Shown in pieces: positions 12,832 to 27,100 of a DNA stretch of 64,000 bases. The DNA is from Cladobotryum mycophilum (lineage: Eukaryota; Ascomycota; Sordariomycetes; Hypocreales; Hypocreaceae): NCBI GenBank assembly GCA_036429605.1, contig JAVFKD010000004.1, forward strand, positions 4,836,001 to 4,900,000. Reading direction: 5' to 3'. The number at the start of each line of letters is the position of its first letter. The first letter of the stretch is position 1. The translations under genes and the position numbers were made by a program. Under the pieces are notes generated by a model. That model was given only the letters and a program-made list of their open reading frames with translations. It did no database searches and was not told the DNA's origin.

Positions 12832-12928
12832 GCCCGGTTAGCTCAATCGGTAGAGCGTGAGACTCTTAAGCCACACGTTCTGATGTTGCGATATCTCAAG
12901 GTTGCGGGTTCGACCCCCGCATTGGGCT
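12832..12928 (+). tRNA. tRNA-Lys(CUU) with a 24-nt intron
   Basis: A complete cloverleaf can be drawn. The acceptor stem GCCCGGT pairs with ATTGGGC (two G-U pairs), D arm GCTC/GAGC, anticodon stem TGAGA/TCTCA with loop CTCTTAA, and T arm GCGGG-TTCGACC-CCCGC. The anticodon at 12865-12867 is CTT, lysine. The intron 12869-12892 interrupts the loop after position 37, the canonical site for nuclear tRNA introns. Internal A and B boxes (TAGCTCAATCGG and GGTTCGACCCC) are intact. A TTTT run at 12928-12931 can serve as RNA polymerase III terminator. A hAT-type element begins 16 bp downstream. Confidence 0.95.
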
Positions 12929-12944
12929 TTTCCTATACAAGCAC

Positions 12945-15887
12945 CAGCGCTTCTTTCAAGTCAAGCAAGCGCGATTTTTGCCAAAACTTGCTTGCTTGTC
13001 ACTGTGACCTCGGTAGGCTTGCTTGCTTAATAGGCTTGCCAAGTACTTGATACGCTTGATAGGATTGTCAATTGAATTGAGGTCTGACCTGGCTAGTTAC
13101 GCATTATAATCTTAAGCAGGGCTCTGATAAAGGAAGTTGCTAAGCGTAATTGCACCTCTTTGCAACCAATTCTTCATACAATGCACCATCTTAAGCGTTA
13201 ACGGGTTCATTGAGAGCCTTTGTGTTGATAATGTTAGCTTGGTAAGACTAAACTCTCTCTTACAGTTAGTAGCCATTGCAGGAATTGCAAAGATATCTAA
13301 AGCAAGCTTGCTTAGAGTTAGAAATGCTGCCTTTTATGAGATCTACCACTGAACAGGATTATCAGTCTCTACAGGAAGGTCAAGTCGATAATAATAATCA
13401 AGCTCTAAGCTATTATCTAATAGCCGTGTAGTTGTATTCTTGATCCATTGGTTATAATAACCTAGCTCTTTCCGTGGCCGAAGCAGCTTAAGAGCAGAGA
13501 TCTGATTGGTTGGTTCATTGGGTTGCTAATAATCTCTTTTATGCCAATACTAATCATCCCAAAAAGCAGACAATTCCTTTTTTGCCTTATACAGCCAGGT
13601 AATCTATTCTTTTTAATACTAATGGTACTTAAGCTAACGTAAGCTTAAGCCTAGATATAGAATAACCGCCGTAGCAAAGAGAGAAGATTCCCTGAGCTTT
13701 ATGTAATATTCGTTCAATTTTAACTAAGCTATTATAACTAAGATCCGTATATATTCTTATAACATTAAATCAAGGTTAGAATAGCATTATTGTTTATCTA
13801 TTAAAAGAAGATATTTGTCTTGGGTGTATAATGGCAGGCTATTCGTAGAAACAGGTGTTTGATTTGAGCGTTGACCTCGGTGAGGTCGGCGGGGAGTTGA
13901 ATCCAGTATTTAGCGTTGAGTCTATTGAATTTGCTTATTAGTAGGCGTTGCTAATAGAGCTCTCCAATCCTCTAGTTGATTAAGAAGATATTCCATTCCA
14001 ACAATAACTTCCTATAATTGACTATGACCGTTTTGCCGCATAAAACCTTAGGTTCGCATTGTTTAATAATAAAAAGATTAAAGTATTTCCTTAATCTTAA
14101 CAAGAAGACACTAATCCTCTGGAGTAAGGATATTATTTTTAGGTATACTATTATTATGGTATTGTTATTAAATACCCTTATGTACAATAAAGCTATTAAT
14201 TTAGGATTACTTAATTAGTACACGATTAATTATTATAAAAGTTGAATTCTAATAAGTATTATTATTAAGAATAACCTTTAGCTTTAATAGTTAATAGAAT
14301 GTAAATTCGAGAGAATTGGATTTATTAATGTAATTCTAGAATTTCTCGCGCCGTTAAGGTAATGCTCGAATGTATTTGATAATATTACATAGCTTACCAA
14401 TTAGTCCTTTTTTCTCTAATACTATAGATTATCTTTGTTATAGCCACGCAGCTCAAGAATCTATAACTCCTGCTTAAAACTATTAGTATCCTTACCAAAG
14501 AGAAAGGCACGATTAATAAGGTTCAGGATATACCTGTAATAACGCATTCGCCGCTTTATGATATCAGAATCGATTATCATTAGATATAATTAACAGAAAA
14601 GGTATTATAAGTATATATTATTATTAAAGGTATTATCAGAGATAATAGTACTGATTCGATCACTGATTTCCTACTTATTAATAACCTTAAGTAAGGTTAA
14701 TGTAAGATTTTTACTAGAATGCGAGCCTGATTGCTCTTGAAGGGAAAGAAGGCATTGTTAATGCTTTCTAGTTAGGCTTAGGAAATGGGCTGTTATAGCT
14801 ATTATCGCGTATTGATTCGGCGAGGTCCAAAGGTTAAAGCAGAGATGGATATGTGTAAGGGTATTGTGAAGTTGCTGATGAATTAGGGTTTTTTTCTTGT
14901 TATAAATAGAATTAAAAGCTTTTTTTAGCTATTCTTATTCTAAGAGACCTTAGAATAAAGATTAGGATCTATACTATGTAATAGATAAGAAAGAAATTAT
15001 GACTTAAATATAGTAAAAGGCTGATTCTTCTTAAGAAGAAAGCCAAGAGCTAATTCTTATGTATATTATACCTTAGATCGTAGAATAACTTAAGATTGTA
15101 TACGCTTTGGGATTAGCCTGTCATCGGATTCTAAGTTTATAGGCGTTAATGTATTTAAATGCCTTTTTTTAAGATACTATGACTTATAAAAAGATACCTT
15201 AACGGTAATAAAGTTACATTTACAGGGAAGGGTTTTAAATAGCCGGCTTCGTCGCAGTATTTGCATACCTAAAAGGCGTCTCCTAAAGAACATTAGAAAA
15301 GTATTTAAAGTAAGAAATAAAGCCTGACCTTTCCCGGTTAATAGTATTTCTCGGACAAAGATACTGTGATCCTTGATAAATGAAAAACAGCTACGGTTGC
15401 CGAGCTTCGCGACAATATCCTTAAGAATAAAGGTACGGCCATACCATTTGGCCTTAACAACGTGATCGAGGGCATGATCGGATTGTAATGCCGGCTCGGA
15501 GGCATCTGTGAGCTGCTTAATAATACCGCGAGGCAGCGAAACGTTCAAAAAGCGATTTATAATTAGTAGTGATAATTGAGATGCATGATGTAATTCCTGG
15601 TGTTAAGATTTCTAGTTGGTTAGGCTGACGATGAATTAAGGGGTATAGATACGGTAAAACAATTGGCCGATTGGCTGAAAATGGGTGGGTCATGCTTAAT
15701 TAGGAAATTTATCCAGCTCCGAGGCCGGGTTATTATTATTCCGATCCGACAATAGGCTACCCTAAACTTGTCAAGCTTAACCAAGCCTAAGGCTATTCAG
15801 GCTTGCTTGCTTAGATAAAAAAATAAGCTCTGCTTGCTTGCTTGCTTGCCAAACTTGCTTGCTTGGCTTGACTTGAAAGAAGCGCTG
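12945..15887. mobile_element. hAT-type DNA transposon, decayed
   Basis: The element is 2,943 bp. Its ends are inverted repeats starting CAGCGCTTCTTTCAAG, identical for 21 bp and then similar. It is flanked by perfect 8-bp direct repeats ACAAGCAC at 12937-12944 and 15888-15895. An 8-bp target duplication with ends beginning CAG defines the hAT superfamily. Many AAGCAAG/CTTGCTTG motifs fill the first 120 and last 120 bp, as expected of subterminal transposase-binding repeats. The interior is very AT-rich with stops in all frames, which suggests RIP; the longest leftover frame (15177-15548, minus) was not recognised. No intact transposase is present, so it cannot move on its own. Confidence 0.85.
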
Positions 15888-15895
15888 ACAAGCAC

Positions 15896-18131
15896 TCAAA
15901 TGGGCATTCATTTTTTGCAACTTTTCCCTATTTTTGCGTCTTTCACAGCAAACCTCCCTTTTTCTTTTGCGTGACTCGAATAATTTAACATATTGTACAA
16001 TATCTGAATTGAGAGACACCACAACATACGTCCTTGATTGTCTCAGACATTCGATGGACATGATCGATCCATAGTCTCTTGAGATGCGCAAGCGATCGAA
16101 AGAAATCAAATAAGTGCCACTTACAAGTTTGTCGTCGCAACGCGAGACGGAGATTGAGTGGCTCAACTACTAGAAGTGATAAGCGCGCCGTCTCATGAAA
16201 CTATGAAGGGCTAATGTGATAGCTTGATCAAGGGGCTTTATCCGAGCAGCCGGCCAGCGTTGCCAGGTTTACCGATTTTATGATGCAATACAATGAAAAA
16301 AGAGGTGGAAATAATACCCAACAGAAAGTGCAACTCAACCCACCATTGTTGCTCCGAGAGCGCAAGGTTAGACATCAAAAATGCATGGAGAAGGCTGCTG
16401 GATAACATTCTCATGGCGCCATACCTAGAGCAGATACTGATGTCTCTTGCTACTCGCAAGATGCTTTGGGTCTGACTATCGGGATCAACAATTAGTATGA
16501 GATCGAATGCGCCACGCTCTGGGATTTCGCATGACGCTCTTGTCACGGGTGAGACAAGCGTGGTGTTGTGCTGGTAAGAAAGGTAACGGAAATGAGGCAG
16601 TGATGAATGCCATGTCTAGTGGATGCTACCTTTAATGATCTGAGTGCGTGTTCTCTAATTAGGTAACAACAATTGGAAACTCTTGGCTACCTTTAGGGGC
16701 AAATGGATAAAGAGCTCTGTATCATTATGAGTATGGTGTATGTAATTTACAGAGAATTGGTGAGGGGGATGCATCACCAGAGGAAGGGTTCAACGTGTGT
16801 CCACTGTGTTGAGTGTTCAGGTTGCACAAGGAGGTTGTACTGGCCATACCCTGTGCGTAAACTGAGCCTCCCTCTCTCGTTTAGCGTATTTTTAGACCGT
16901 CTCCCGGCTGTCGCTTGGCAAGATGCCCCAACAAAACCCGATCGGAGGGATGTTTGCCACAACACCCGGGACTGAAACATGTCTTATATGGACGGTCTCG
17001 AGCGCAGCGATGCATCTCTTCTTTTCTTTTTCATCAAGTTGCTGATGCTGCGCAATAAGATGGAAGACCTATGAACCAACTCGGTCTCTGGCAGCATTCT
17101 AAGCAGCACGGAACGAACCATCACCAACAGAGGGTTGTATTGGGGTGACCTCCTTTCTCTTTGATCTAGGTTCGATCGATGCCTCTTCAAGAGGTGCATC
17201 GACGCTTTGGGATTGCGAGTTCTCTTGTAGGATACTGCATTTGTGACAGCTTCCCCGCGATTTGCACATTAATTAGCCCACCTTACTCTATTCAGTTGGT
17301 CAGGCTCTCGAACTTGTCCATGCTTGGACTTATACCCTCTAAGATATGAGCTACTAAAGTCGTCGGTGGCTACGCTAGATGTCATCATCTCTCATTGTTT
17401 GGCTAATAACATTTACTCCCCAAACCAAGTAACTGGACTATTATCACCAGTCTGCCAAACCCCTTGCGTCCGCCTTTTGGGTAATTTCTCCCTGAGAGGT
17501 TTGACATGTGCCATATCACAAGAAACGGTGAAGAGCTCCGATGTTGTACACTATGCCCATTCACGCAGTCAGTCCATGTCTTGTATGACAATGGGATATC
17601 ACTCACCGTGATTCCCACTCAGACTCCCTGCATGCCCTGACCAGCTGAGTCAAATCAGAGCGCCGTGGAAGAACCGAGGGCTTGGGACGCCATGCGCAGG
17701 TATCATCACTAAATCGCTAGCATGCATATCTTTTCGGTTACGGTGGTAGATCATGATGGGTAAGAGGTAGAACAGCTAGGCTCCACTGAGCGTAAAATCA
17801 AAGTGTTTAAGTAAAAGAAATGAGGTTGCTTTCGAGAAATCCGAGTGTCCGATCGACTAGCGAGCGTCTCAGTGAGTGGCATATCGCTTGGGCACATCAC
17901 CTCTTAAATGGGCGTGAAGACTTCGATATTCTCGTTAACCTTCTACCTCCTTTCTGTAGATTCTTTCTGCCGATGCAAAATTTGGAACGAGCTACTTTGA
18001 CTGCAGCAGTCACTTCGTTCACAACACGCTCTTAGAGGCTTTCCAATTTGAACGAAAGCCACTCACTCATCAGCATATCTCATCTGTTACCACCATTAAC
18101 AGAGTAAGATTTAATAGCTGTAATTGCAGTT
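15896..18131. other. Gene-free stretch upstream of the PKS-NRPS
   Basis: About 2.2 kb between the hAT element and the PKS-NRPS start. Frames at 15777-16166, 16703-16975 and 17324-17611 show no domain or motif. The last few hundred bases must contain the PKS-NRPS promoter; no clear TATA box or cluster-type palindrome was found. Confidence 0.45.
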
Positions 18132-21100
18132 ATGGCGGAGCCTATTGCGATTATCGGCACAGCTTGCCGATTCCCCGGCTCGGCCAGCTCACCTTCAAAG
18201 CTCTGGGAATTATTGGAGACACCCAGAGATGTTGTCCGCGAATATCCACCCGAGCGGATGAACTTTCAGAACTTCCACTCAGAAGATGGAGAAGCTCATG
18301 GACGCACTGATGTGAAGAATCGGGCTTATCTCCTGGAAGAAGACGTTCGACATTTCGACGCTGCGTTTTTTCGCATTAACCCAAAGGAGGCGGCCGGTAT
18401 GGACCCGCAACAACGAATCTTATTAGAGACTGTTTATGAGGCCTTTGAGTCTGCTGGGTGGACTTTGGATGACGTTGGGGGATCACAGACGTCGGTCCAC
18501 GTCGGCGTCATGACGGATGATTGGTATCTCATTCAGGGGAGAGATGCCGAGACCCTGGGAAGTCATGCCGCCACAGGTCTATCACGCAGTCTCTTGTCGA
18601 ACCGAATTTCGTACGCATTCGATTTAAAGGGTCCTTCTATGACAGTCGACACCGCGTGTTCATCTTCTTTAGTGGCTTTGCACTTGGCTGTGCAGGGCAT
18701 CCGAAAGGGCGAGGCATCACAGGCTATTGTAGCCGGGACGAATTTACTAATGGACCCGCATTGGTTCATTACTGAGTCTTCATTACACATGTTATCCCCA
18801 GACTCTCGCTCTAGGATGTGGGATAAGGATGCGAAAGGATATGCACGTGGTGAGGGTTGTGCTGCAGTCGTGCTGAAATCACTCAGCCAGGCTATCAAGG
18901 ATGGCGATCACATCGAGTGCATCATACGCGAGACTGCTGTCAATCAAGATGGCCGTACCAATGGCGTGACGATGCCCAGTCCGGTAGCGCAGGCCTCTCT
19001 GATTCGACAGACATACCAAAACGCCGGGTTGGACATTCTCACTGATCGATGTCAATATTTTGAGTGTCATGGCACAGGCACTCAAGCTGGAGATCCCGTG
19101 GAATCTCAGGCTATCAGAGACGCCTTTTTTCCAGAACCCAGAAATAATATCAATGCATCAGCCCCTTTGTATTGCGGCTCCGTCAAGACCGTGCTTGGTC
19201 ACCTGGAAGGATGCGCTGGGCTAGCTGGTCTCCTCAAGGCATCGCTCGCCATTCAACATAAGATAATCCCGCCGAACCTGCTTTTCGACGAGCTCAATCC
19301 GAAAGTAGAGCCCTTTTACAAGAACCTACAGGTTCCAAAAAAATCGATTCCGTGGCCCGAGACGAACAATGAACCTCGACGAGCAAGTGTGAACAGCTTT
19401 GGCTTCGGGGGCACCAACGCTCATGCTATTATCGAAAGCTACGAGCCCCCGATGCTGCCTCCCAAATTTGGTCTATGGGACACTGCCAAGGATAGATCTG
19501 CAAACGCTGAAAATGAGGACAGGAAGCTTATCGGACCATTCTTGTTCTCTGCAAGGAGCCGACCCGCGCTGGCCAACTCGCTCAGACAAGCACTAGAGTA
19601 CATCCACGTCAACCCTGCTCTGGATCTGGATGCCTTGAGCAGCATCCTACAATCCAAGCGAACCGCCTTCTCCCATCGAACCGCAATTTCTGCAGCAACA
19701 AATCGACAGCACTTGGAGGAGAGCCTGGAGAAAGAAATCCAACTTGCCACGACAAGTAGCTCTTTTGGCATCAGGGCATTGAATGACGAGGAGCCAAACA
19801 GAATTCTGGGCGTATTCACGGGACAGGGCGCTCAGACAGCTCAGATGGGCCGACAACTCCTGGAGCACTGCCATCTTTTCCGAGAATCCATTCAAAAGTG
19901 TCAGCAGGCATTGGAACTACTGCCAGAGGCTCCTGTCTGGTCCATCGAAGAAGAGCTCAATCGCGATGATGCCAACTCTCGCATCTCACAGGCTGTCTTT
20001 TCGCAACCACTTTGCACTGCCATTCAGATCGCCCTGGTTGACTTGCTGCAATCTGCTGGTATCAGGTTTGCCGCCGTCGTTGGCCATTCGTCCGGTGAAA
20101 TTGGTGCCGCCTACGCAGCTGGAGTCCTTAATCTTCGAGATGCCATGGGAATTGCTTACTATAGAGGCCATGTTGCGCATTTGGCAAAGGGCCCTGGCGG
20201 GAAGCAAGGAAGCATGATGGCTGCAGCGCTGTCATTTTCTGACGCAACAGCACTTTGCGTCGAGCCAAGGTTTTCCGGTCGAATCAGTGTGGCAGCTAGC
20301 AATGCACCAAGCAGCGTAACGTTATCGGGCGACATTGACGCAATTAAGGAGATGAAGACTTACCTTGATAAGAAGCAAATACAGACAAGACAGCTAAAGG
20401 TTGACACGGCCTATCATTCCCATCACATGTATCGCTGCGCAGACACTTATCTCGCTCATCTTAAACAACTGAACATTCACCTACAAAAACCACGGGCGGA
20501 TTGCGTCTGGTCATCGAGTGTTCGAACTAATATAAACATGCTTCAGGGGACGCTCGACGAGCAGCTCAAGGGACAATACTGGGTCGATAACATGGTAAAC
20601 GCGGTCCTCTTCTCTGAAGCTGTTCAGTATGCGGTTGGGAATAATCTTTCAGCCTTTGCTTTTGGTCTTGAAGTAGGGCCCCATCCAGCTCTGAAAGGTC
20701 CGGTCAGCCAGACGCTCAAAACGCTGCTTCCTTCGCCTCTGCCTTATACCAGCTGTCTGGAGCGTGGGAAACCAGAAGTTGAGACTGTCTCTGAAGCACT
20801 TGGACTCCTGTGGAGTTACCTCGGACCTTCAGCCGTCGACTTTGTGGGCTGGCGAAAGGCGTTTGGTCTGCCGGAGCAAGTGACAATGCTTAAAAACCTG
20901 CCCTCTTACCCCTGGGATCACGACCAAATTCACTGGCGTGAGTCGCGGATATCTCACAACTATCGCTTAGGTGCGCATCCTCCACATAGTTTACTGGGTC
21001 GCCTCCATGAAGATTCCCAGTATGAACAGACCTGGCGAAATATCCTCCACTTGAGGGAGATGCCTTGGGTAAGAGGTCACACCTTCCAAGGCCAGATCCT

Positions 21101-24100
21101 TTTTCCTGGAGCAGGTTACATCAGCCTAGCAGTAGATGCAGCAAAAGCATTCGTTAAAGGTCGACCGATAAAACTGATAGAGGTGGTGGATGTCAACATC
21201 CCTAAGGCATTGACGATTACTGAAGACAGCGGCGTTGAGATCCTCTTTACCATTCGCAGTAACGTCCGGCCTAGTGTTGTACAGGATGTCTTGGAGGCTG
21301 AATTCGTATGTTATAGCTGCCCTGATGAACGCATTCTCGATAAGACATGCGACGGAAAGCTGGTAATCTACCTTGGAGAAGCTGCGCCTGGAGATCTGCC
21401 TCCCAGTCAGATGTCCCAGTCTGAGCTTACGCCTCTCAGCGAGGACAGATTTCAGCGAGCCATCTCGGAAACGGGCTTAGGATACGATGGAGTATTCCGT
21501 GCTCTTCATTCAATCAGCAGGACATGGGGTCACGCCAAGGCAGCAGCATCATGGGCCAAGGGTGACCTCGACGCTAACTGCACGCTTCACCCCGCCCTCT
21601 TGGATGTGGCTTTTCAGGTTGGCCTTGCAACCTTTATTTCTAGTGCTGAGAAGGCGTTGGGGAGTTCGTATCTCCCAGTTGGAATTCGTCGCGCAATCGT
21701 TGATCCCAACCAAGATTACCAGAGTGCCTTGGGCAAAACAAGTATCGATATTGAGTCTCAAATGTTGACCTCTGATAAAACAGCAGTCGAGGTTGACATC
21801 AATGTCTATACAACATCTGGCAACTCCGAAAGTTGTGGCATTCAGATAGATGGCCTAATTCTCAAGGCTCTTTCAGAGCCGCAACCATCGGATGACCGTG
21901 AAATCTTTGTCAAGACAATCTGGGATGTTGATGTCGGGTCCGGATTTCCTACGCCTTCAACAGTCCACGGAAACACTGAGCAGTCAATCGGCATCACCGA
22001 TGCGATTGAACGCACTGCGCTGTTCTATCTGCAAAATATACACCGCGAGGTGCGTCCAGAAGAACTCGCGTCTGCCAAGTGGTATCACAGGGAGTTGTAC
22101 CGCGTCATTGGCGAACTCCTGGCTCCTGTGAGCGAAGGTTGTCACCCAATTCTACAAGAAGAGTGGTTGGATGACACACTTGACACCATCAAACAGCTTC
22201 GGTCACAGTATCCCGACAGCGTGGACATTGAGGCCATCACAGTGGTTGGAGAGAATTTGCCTTCTGTAATCCGCGGCGATTCAGAAATGCTAGAGGCCAT
22301 GACACAGAATGATCTACTTACTCGGTTATACAAGGACAGTTACCCATTGTCAGCTAGCAATCAGCATATCGCACAAATCATGCGCCAAATTAGTCACAAA
22401 TATCCAAGGACCAAGATTTTGGAGATTGGTGCTGGTACTGGCGCGACTACACTGAGTGTCATGAATGCCATTGGCGATGCGTATTCGTCATATACATACA
22501 CCGACATCTCTTCCAGCTTCTTCAGCGGATTGGCGGAGAGGCTTCCAGAGAGTCACGCATCTAGGGCCGAGTTCAAAAAGTTCAATGTCGAACTTGGGCC
22601 GTCTGAGCAAGGATTCGTCGAGAACAGCTATGACATTATCATCGCTGCAAACGTGCTACACGCGACCAGCAGTCTGTCTAGAACACTTGACAACACCAGG
22701 TCTCTATTGCGCCCTGGAGGCTTCTTGATTGCTATGGAAGTTACGGGCCCTACTCTCTTCCAAACAGCTCTCATGGGCGGCTTAGAGGGCTGGTGGCTTG
22801 GCGTAGACGAGGGAAGAACCTCAGGTCCGGGTATATCTCCTAAGCAATGGGATGATGTTCTTGAAGATACTGGTTTCTCGGGAGTTGATTGCATCGTGCA
22901 TGATCATGCTGATTTTGACAGGCACAGCTGTTCCGTCTTTGTCTCTCAAGCCGTAAATGATCGCATCAACCTTTTGCGCAGTCCACTAGACTCACTGGAC
23001 CAGATACCAAGAAGCCCCGCCCTGATCCTTGGAGGGAAGACACTTGCAGTCTCCAAAATAGCTCGTCGAGCAGCCAAGACTCTGGACCAATGGATGTTCG
23101 ATGTAACAACATGCAGCGGCATTGATGAACTAGATGCGAATAAGATAGCACTGGGCACTATAGTGTTATACCTTGGCGACCTTGACAAAGCATTTTGGTC
23201 CGAAAAGCCACCCGCCAAGAGATTGGAGAACCTGCAAGAAATGCTAGGAGCCGCAAGCAAGATTCTTTGGGTTACGAGCGGACGCCGTCTCAAGGACCCT
23301 TATTCGAACGTGATGGTCGGGATTGGTCGCGCCTTGGCCGTTGAACTTCCCCATCTCACAATGCACTTTTTGGACTTTGACCAGTCATCTTGCGATGTTG
23401 ACACCATTATGCAACAGCTGTTGCGTTTGTCCATCACAAGTTCATCCGAGGCTGACGAGAACAGTGGCATTCTCTGGGTCACAGAACCAGAAGTCGTCAT
23501 TGAGGGCAACCAAAAGTTGATTCCCCGTGTGATACAAGATTACGCGGCTAATGAAGCCCTCAATGCCAAACGTCGCACGGTCAGCAAGATCGTTGAGCCA
23601 ATGGATATGATTGAGGTCGCCTACCCTGAGGATTCAACCCCGAGATTGCTCAAGAGCAGTAGTGCCCTGGTTTCCCCTCATCATCATATTGCAATTGATG
23701 TTGAGATGTCTGTGGCTTTGCATGCCAAGCAGGAGAAGCCTTGCTTTCTTTGCTTCGGGAAGATTAAAAGCTCTGGAAACCCGGCCGTCGCATTGTCTGA
23801 TATTGATGCGTCCACAATTTCGATGCACATTGACAGCATCTTCACGCCCACAGATGGACAGACTCTCGGCGCAGAGATTCTCGTCAGCATGGCGTCGTGC
23901 ATTATTGCATCTCAACTGCTACCGAGCTTCCCCAGCTACGGTCGTACTCTTGTATATGGTGCGTCAGACGTAATGGCAAAAGCCATCTCAGCCATTGCAG
24001 CGGAACATTATCGCAAAGTTTCCTTCGTCAAAGTCTCTGCGACACAGGCTATAGAACAACCAGACTGCATCGTCGTACATCCGCGGGCCGCAGCACGAAC

Positions 24101-27100
24101 TGTCCAGACCTTGATCCCTCTGGATACTGCAGCTCTATTAAGCTTCTCCCAAGGTGGCGTCGACGTTATCACAAAGAGTCTGCCAAAATATTGCATCATT
24201 CATGAATTCAATTCTGCTTGCATACCACAACAATCCGCTACTAGTGCTGCATCTCTCGGCATGGCTTTCAAGGTTGCATCTACAATGCCAAAGCACTTAG
24301 CAACTATAATGAACATTAATGATGTACCCTAGAAGCTCCTCTCCAATAGAGAGCGCCTCTCCACTATTATAGATTGGAAGCGAGATGGACCTGTTAACTC
24401 CATCATAGAGCCTCTGCAGGCACACAAAATCTTCTCTCCCAATAAGACCTATTTCTTAGTCGGTATGGCAGGTGAATTGGGACAATCTCTTTGCCGGTTC
24501 ATGGTTAAGGGCGGTGCTTGGTATATTGTCTTGGCCAGTTGTAATCCCAAAGAGAATCCGTACTGGATTCTTGAGTTGAGATTAACGGGCGCTGATGTAC
24601 GAATCGTTAAGATGGATGTGTCAGACAGAAGACAGGTGCGAAAGACAGTCGCCATGCTTCGTAAGACTATGCCTGAAATTGGAGGCGTTACTAATGTAAC
24701 GTTAGTTTTCGATGCTGGCATCTTCGTAAACTATAGTGCTGAGAATGTAGAAAGCTAACTTAAGCCTAAGATTAATGGGACTATCCATCTCGATCAAGAA
24801 TTCGCCAATGATAAGTTAGACTTTTTCTTGACCTTTGGCTTTCTAGCCACGGTTTGCGGTAACCCAGGCCAAACCATGTATCATGCCGGTAATATGTTCA
24901 TGACTAGCATGGTGGAAAAGAGAAGAAGCAGGGGTCTCGCTGCTACTGTTCTGCACTTTGGATTGATGGTGGATGTTGGTTACGTCACGAGGACAGATCG
25001 GTCTGATGGTGGTAACATCGAGGAGAGGTTGTGTAATTTCCTTCTGACGCCTTTGGCCGAGACTGAATTCCATCACCTGGTCCTCCAAGGAATTATGTCT
25101 GGCCGACCGGAAAGCGCCAGTGGAGAAGTTATCATGGGCATGGCACCTTACATCGACGATGGAACAACAGCTAGACCAAAGTGGGTCGATAAGCCTTTTT
25201 TCACACATGATTCATACCCCAACAACTTCGCGAGGCGATGTACAAAAGGATGAGTCGGCCGTGTCGATGCAACAATTACACGAGAACCTAGACAAGGCGA
25301 GCAATGTTGATGAAGCTGTCGAGGCAGTCAAGGAGCTCTTTTATAAGAAGATTGAGATGATGATCAACGTTCCAAAGAGCTCGATTGATCCCAGCGGACC
25401 CCTTGCTGACCTTGGTCTCGACTCTCTGAATGGCATCGATATTCGGAAGTGGCTGATGAAGGAATTTCACATCAACATGCCATTACTAAGAATCCTAGGC
25501 CGGGAGTCAATGACTTCTCTATGCGCCAGCGTCGCAAAGACGTATATGGAGAACAACGGCCATCAGACCACTAGTTCCTCACAGGAGCAGCCAGTCCTAA
25601 CACTGAAGTCAGCCGTAAAGCCTGCAACACCGCAGCCCGTTGAACGGACCCTGCAGGTTAATACCTCTACTGTCAAGTCCAAACTGATGCCGGCAGCACA
25701 GATCGAGGACTCTCATGATACTCTGCATGATTCTGACTCAGAGACGTCCACGGCATCCATTGATACTCCTTTAGGTTCTCATGCTAGGACACCTTTGATA
25801 GAGTCAAAGGTGCTTAAGACAGGGGTTACGACTCGGATCGCCTCGCCATCGTCAGAAGCTTCGCCATCCGGTTATGCCAAAATGAGGCTTCCTGAGCCAA
25901 AGGAGTCGCTCGCTCTCAATTACAGTCGCACCGAACGTGCCTCATTTACGCAAGCAGGTATCCATTTCATGCACACATACTTGGAAGACCAAACGTCCTT
26001 CAATGTCACCCTTCAATACAACGTCAAGGGCCAATTGAACGTCAATAGATTGACGAGAGCTATTGAGAAGGCTCTATCCCATCACGATGCCTATCGAACC
26101 TGTTTCTTCCCAGATCCAGGTAGCCCGCAGCTGAAGCAGCATGTTGCAAGCAACATCGATTTGCGACGGCTCACACACATAACTCCCGACGCTGGAACGG
26201 CCGATAAAGCCGTCCAAAGTGCTTGGGAGGCAATTACGACTCGCGACTGGAAATTTGACTTGGGAGAGACATTCCATGCTGTGCTCGTCACCCATAGCCC
26301 CGAATTGCACACCATCATCTTTGGCTTCCACCTTATCGCCAGCGACGCTTTCAGTTTCAGCATCTTCCTTCGTGATCTCGATCGCGCATACCAAATGCTG
26401 CCGCTATCCAAAAACGCTACTTCATACCTAGACTTTACCCGTTTCCAGTTTGAAGACTTGGAACAGGGGCGCTTGGAAGATCCCCTAGAGTACTGGAAAG
26501 GTCAGCTTGATCCCATTCCTACTCTGTTCCCGCTGCTACCTCTTGCCAAAGTCAAGAACAGACAGGCACGTCGCGTCTTCGGCAATCACATCGTCGAGAG
26601 AAAACTCGACGGCGAAATGGTACGCAAGGTCAGAGAAGTCAGCCAAGCACATAGAGGAACCTCGATGCAGTTTTATTTGGCAGCCTTCCAAACTCTGCTA
26701 GCCCGTCTCGTAGATGTCGATGATGTGTGCATTGGCGTTACCGATAGTGGTCGTGGCCGCAACGGTGACTTTACTGATTCAGTAGGTCAGTTCGCCAACA
26801 TCCTGCCCATGCGGTTCAGAATAAGGCCAGATCAGTCATTCGCAGAGTTGGTTGGCCGCACTTCGCGAACGGTTCTAGAGGCATTTGATAACGCCCAGGT
26901 CCCCTTTGATGTGCTTCTAGAAAGTCTTAGAATCGAGCGATCTCCAGTTCATACGCCTCTCTTCCAGGTCGCCTTCAACTATCGCATCGGTAACTTGTTG
27001 CAGCGGCCGCTTGGAAACTGCAAAATGGTCATTGAAAGACACTTAGACGTCAAGACAGCTCATGACTTGACCATCAATATTACCCAAACCGGAGAGCAGG

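Noticed and set aside
15177..15548. 123-codon frame inside the hAT element as a transposase
   Set aside because: No hAT dimerisation or zinc-finger motif recognised; it lies in mutated sequence.
25182..25234. A 52-nt intron explaining the PKS-NRPS frame change near 25236
   Set aside because: The length fits the frame but there is no convincing branch site, and the stops elsewhere remain. Kept as a possibility only.
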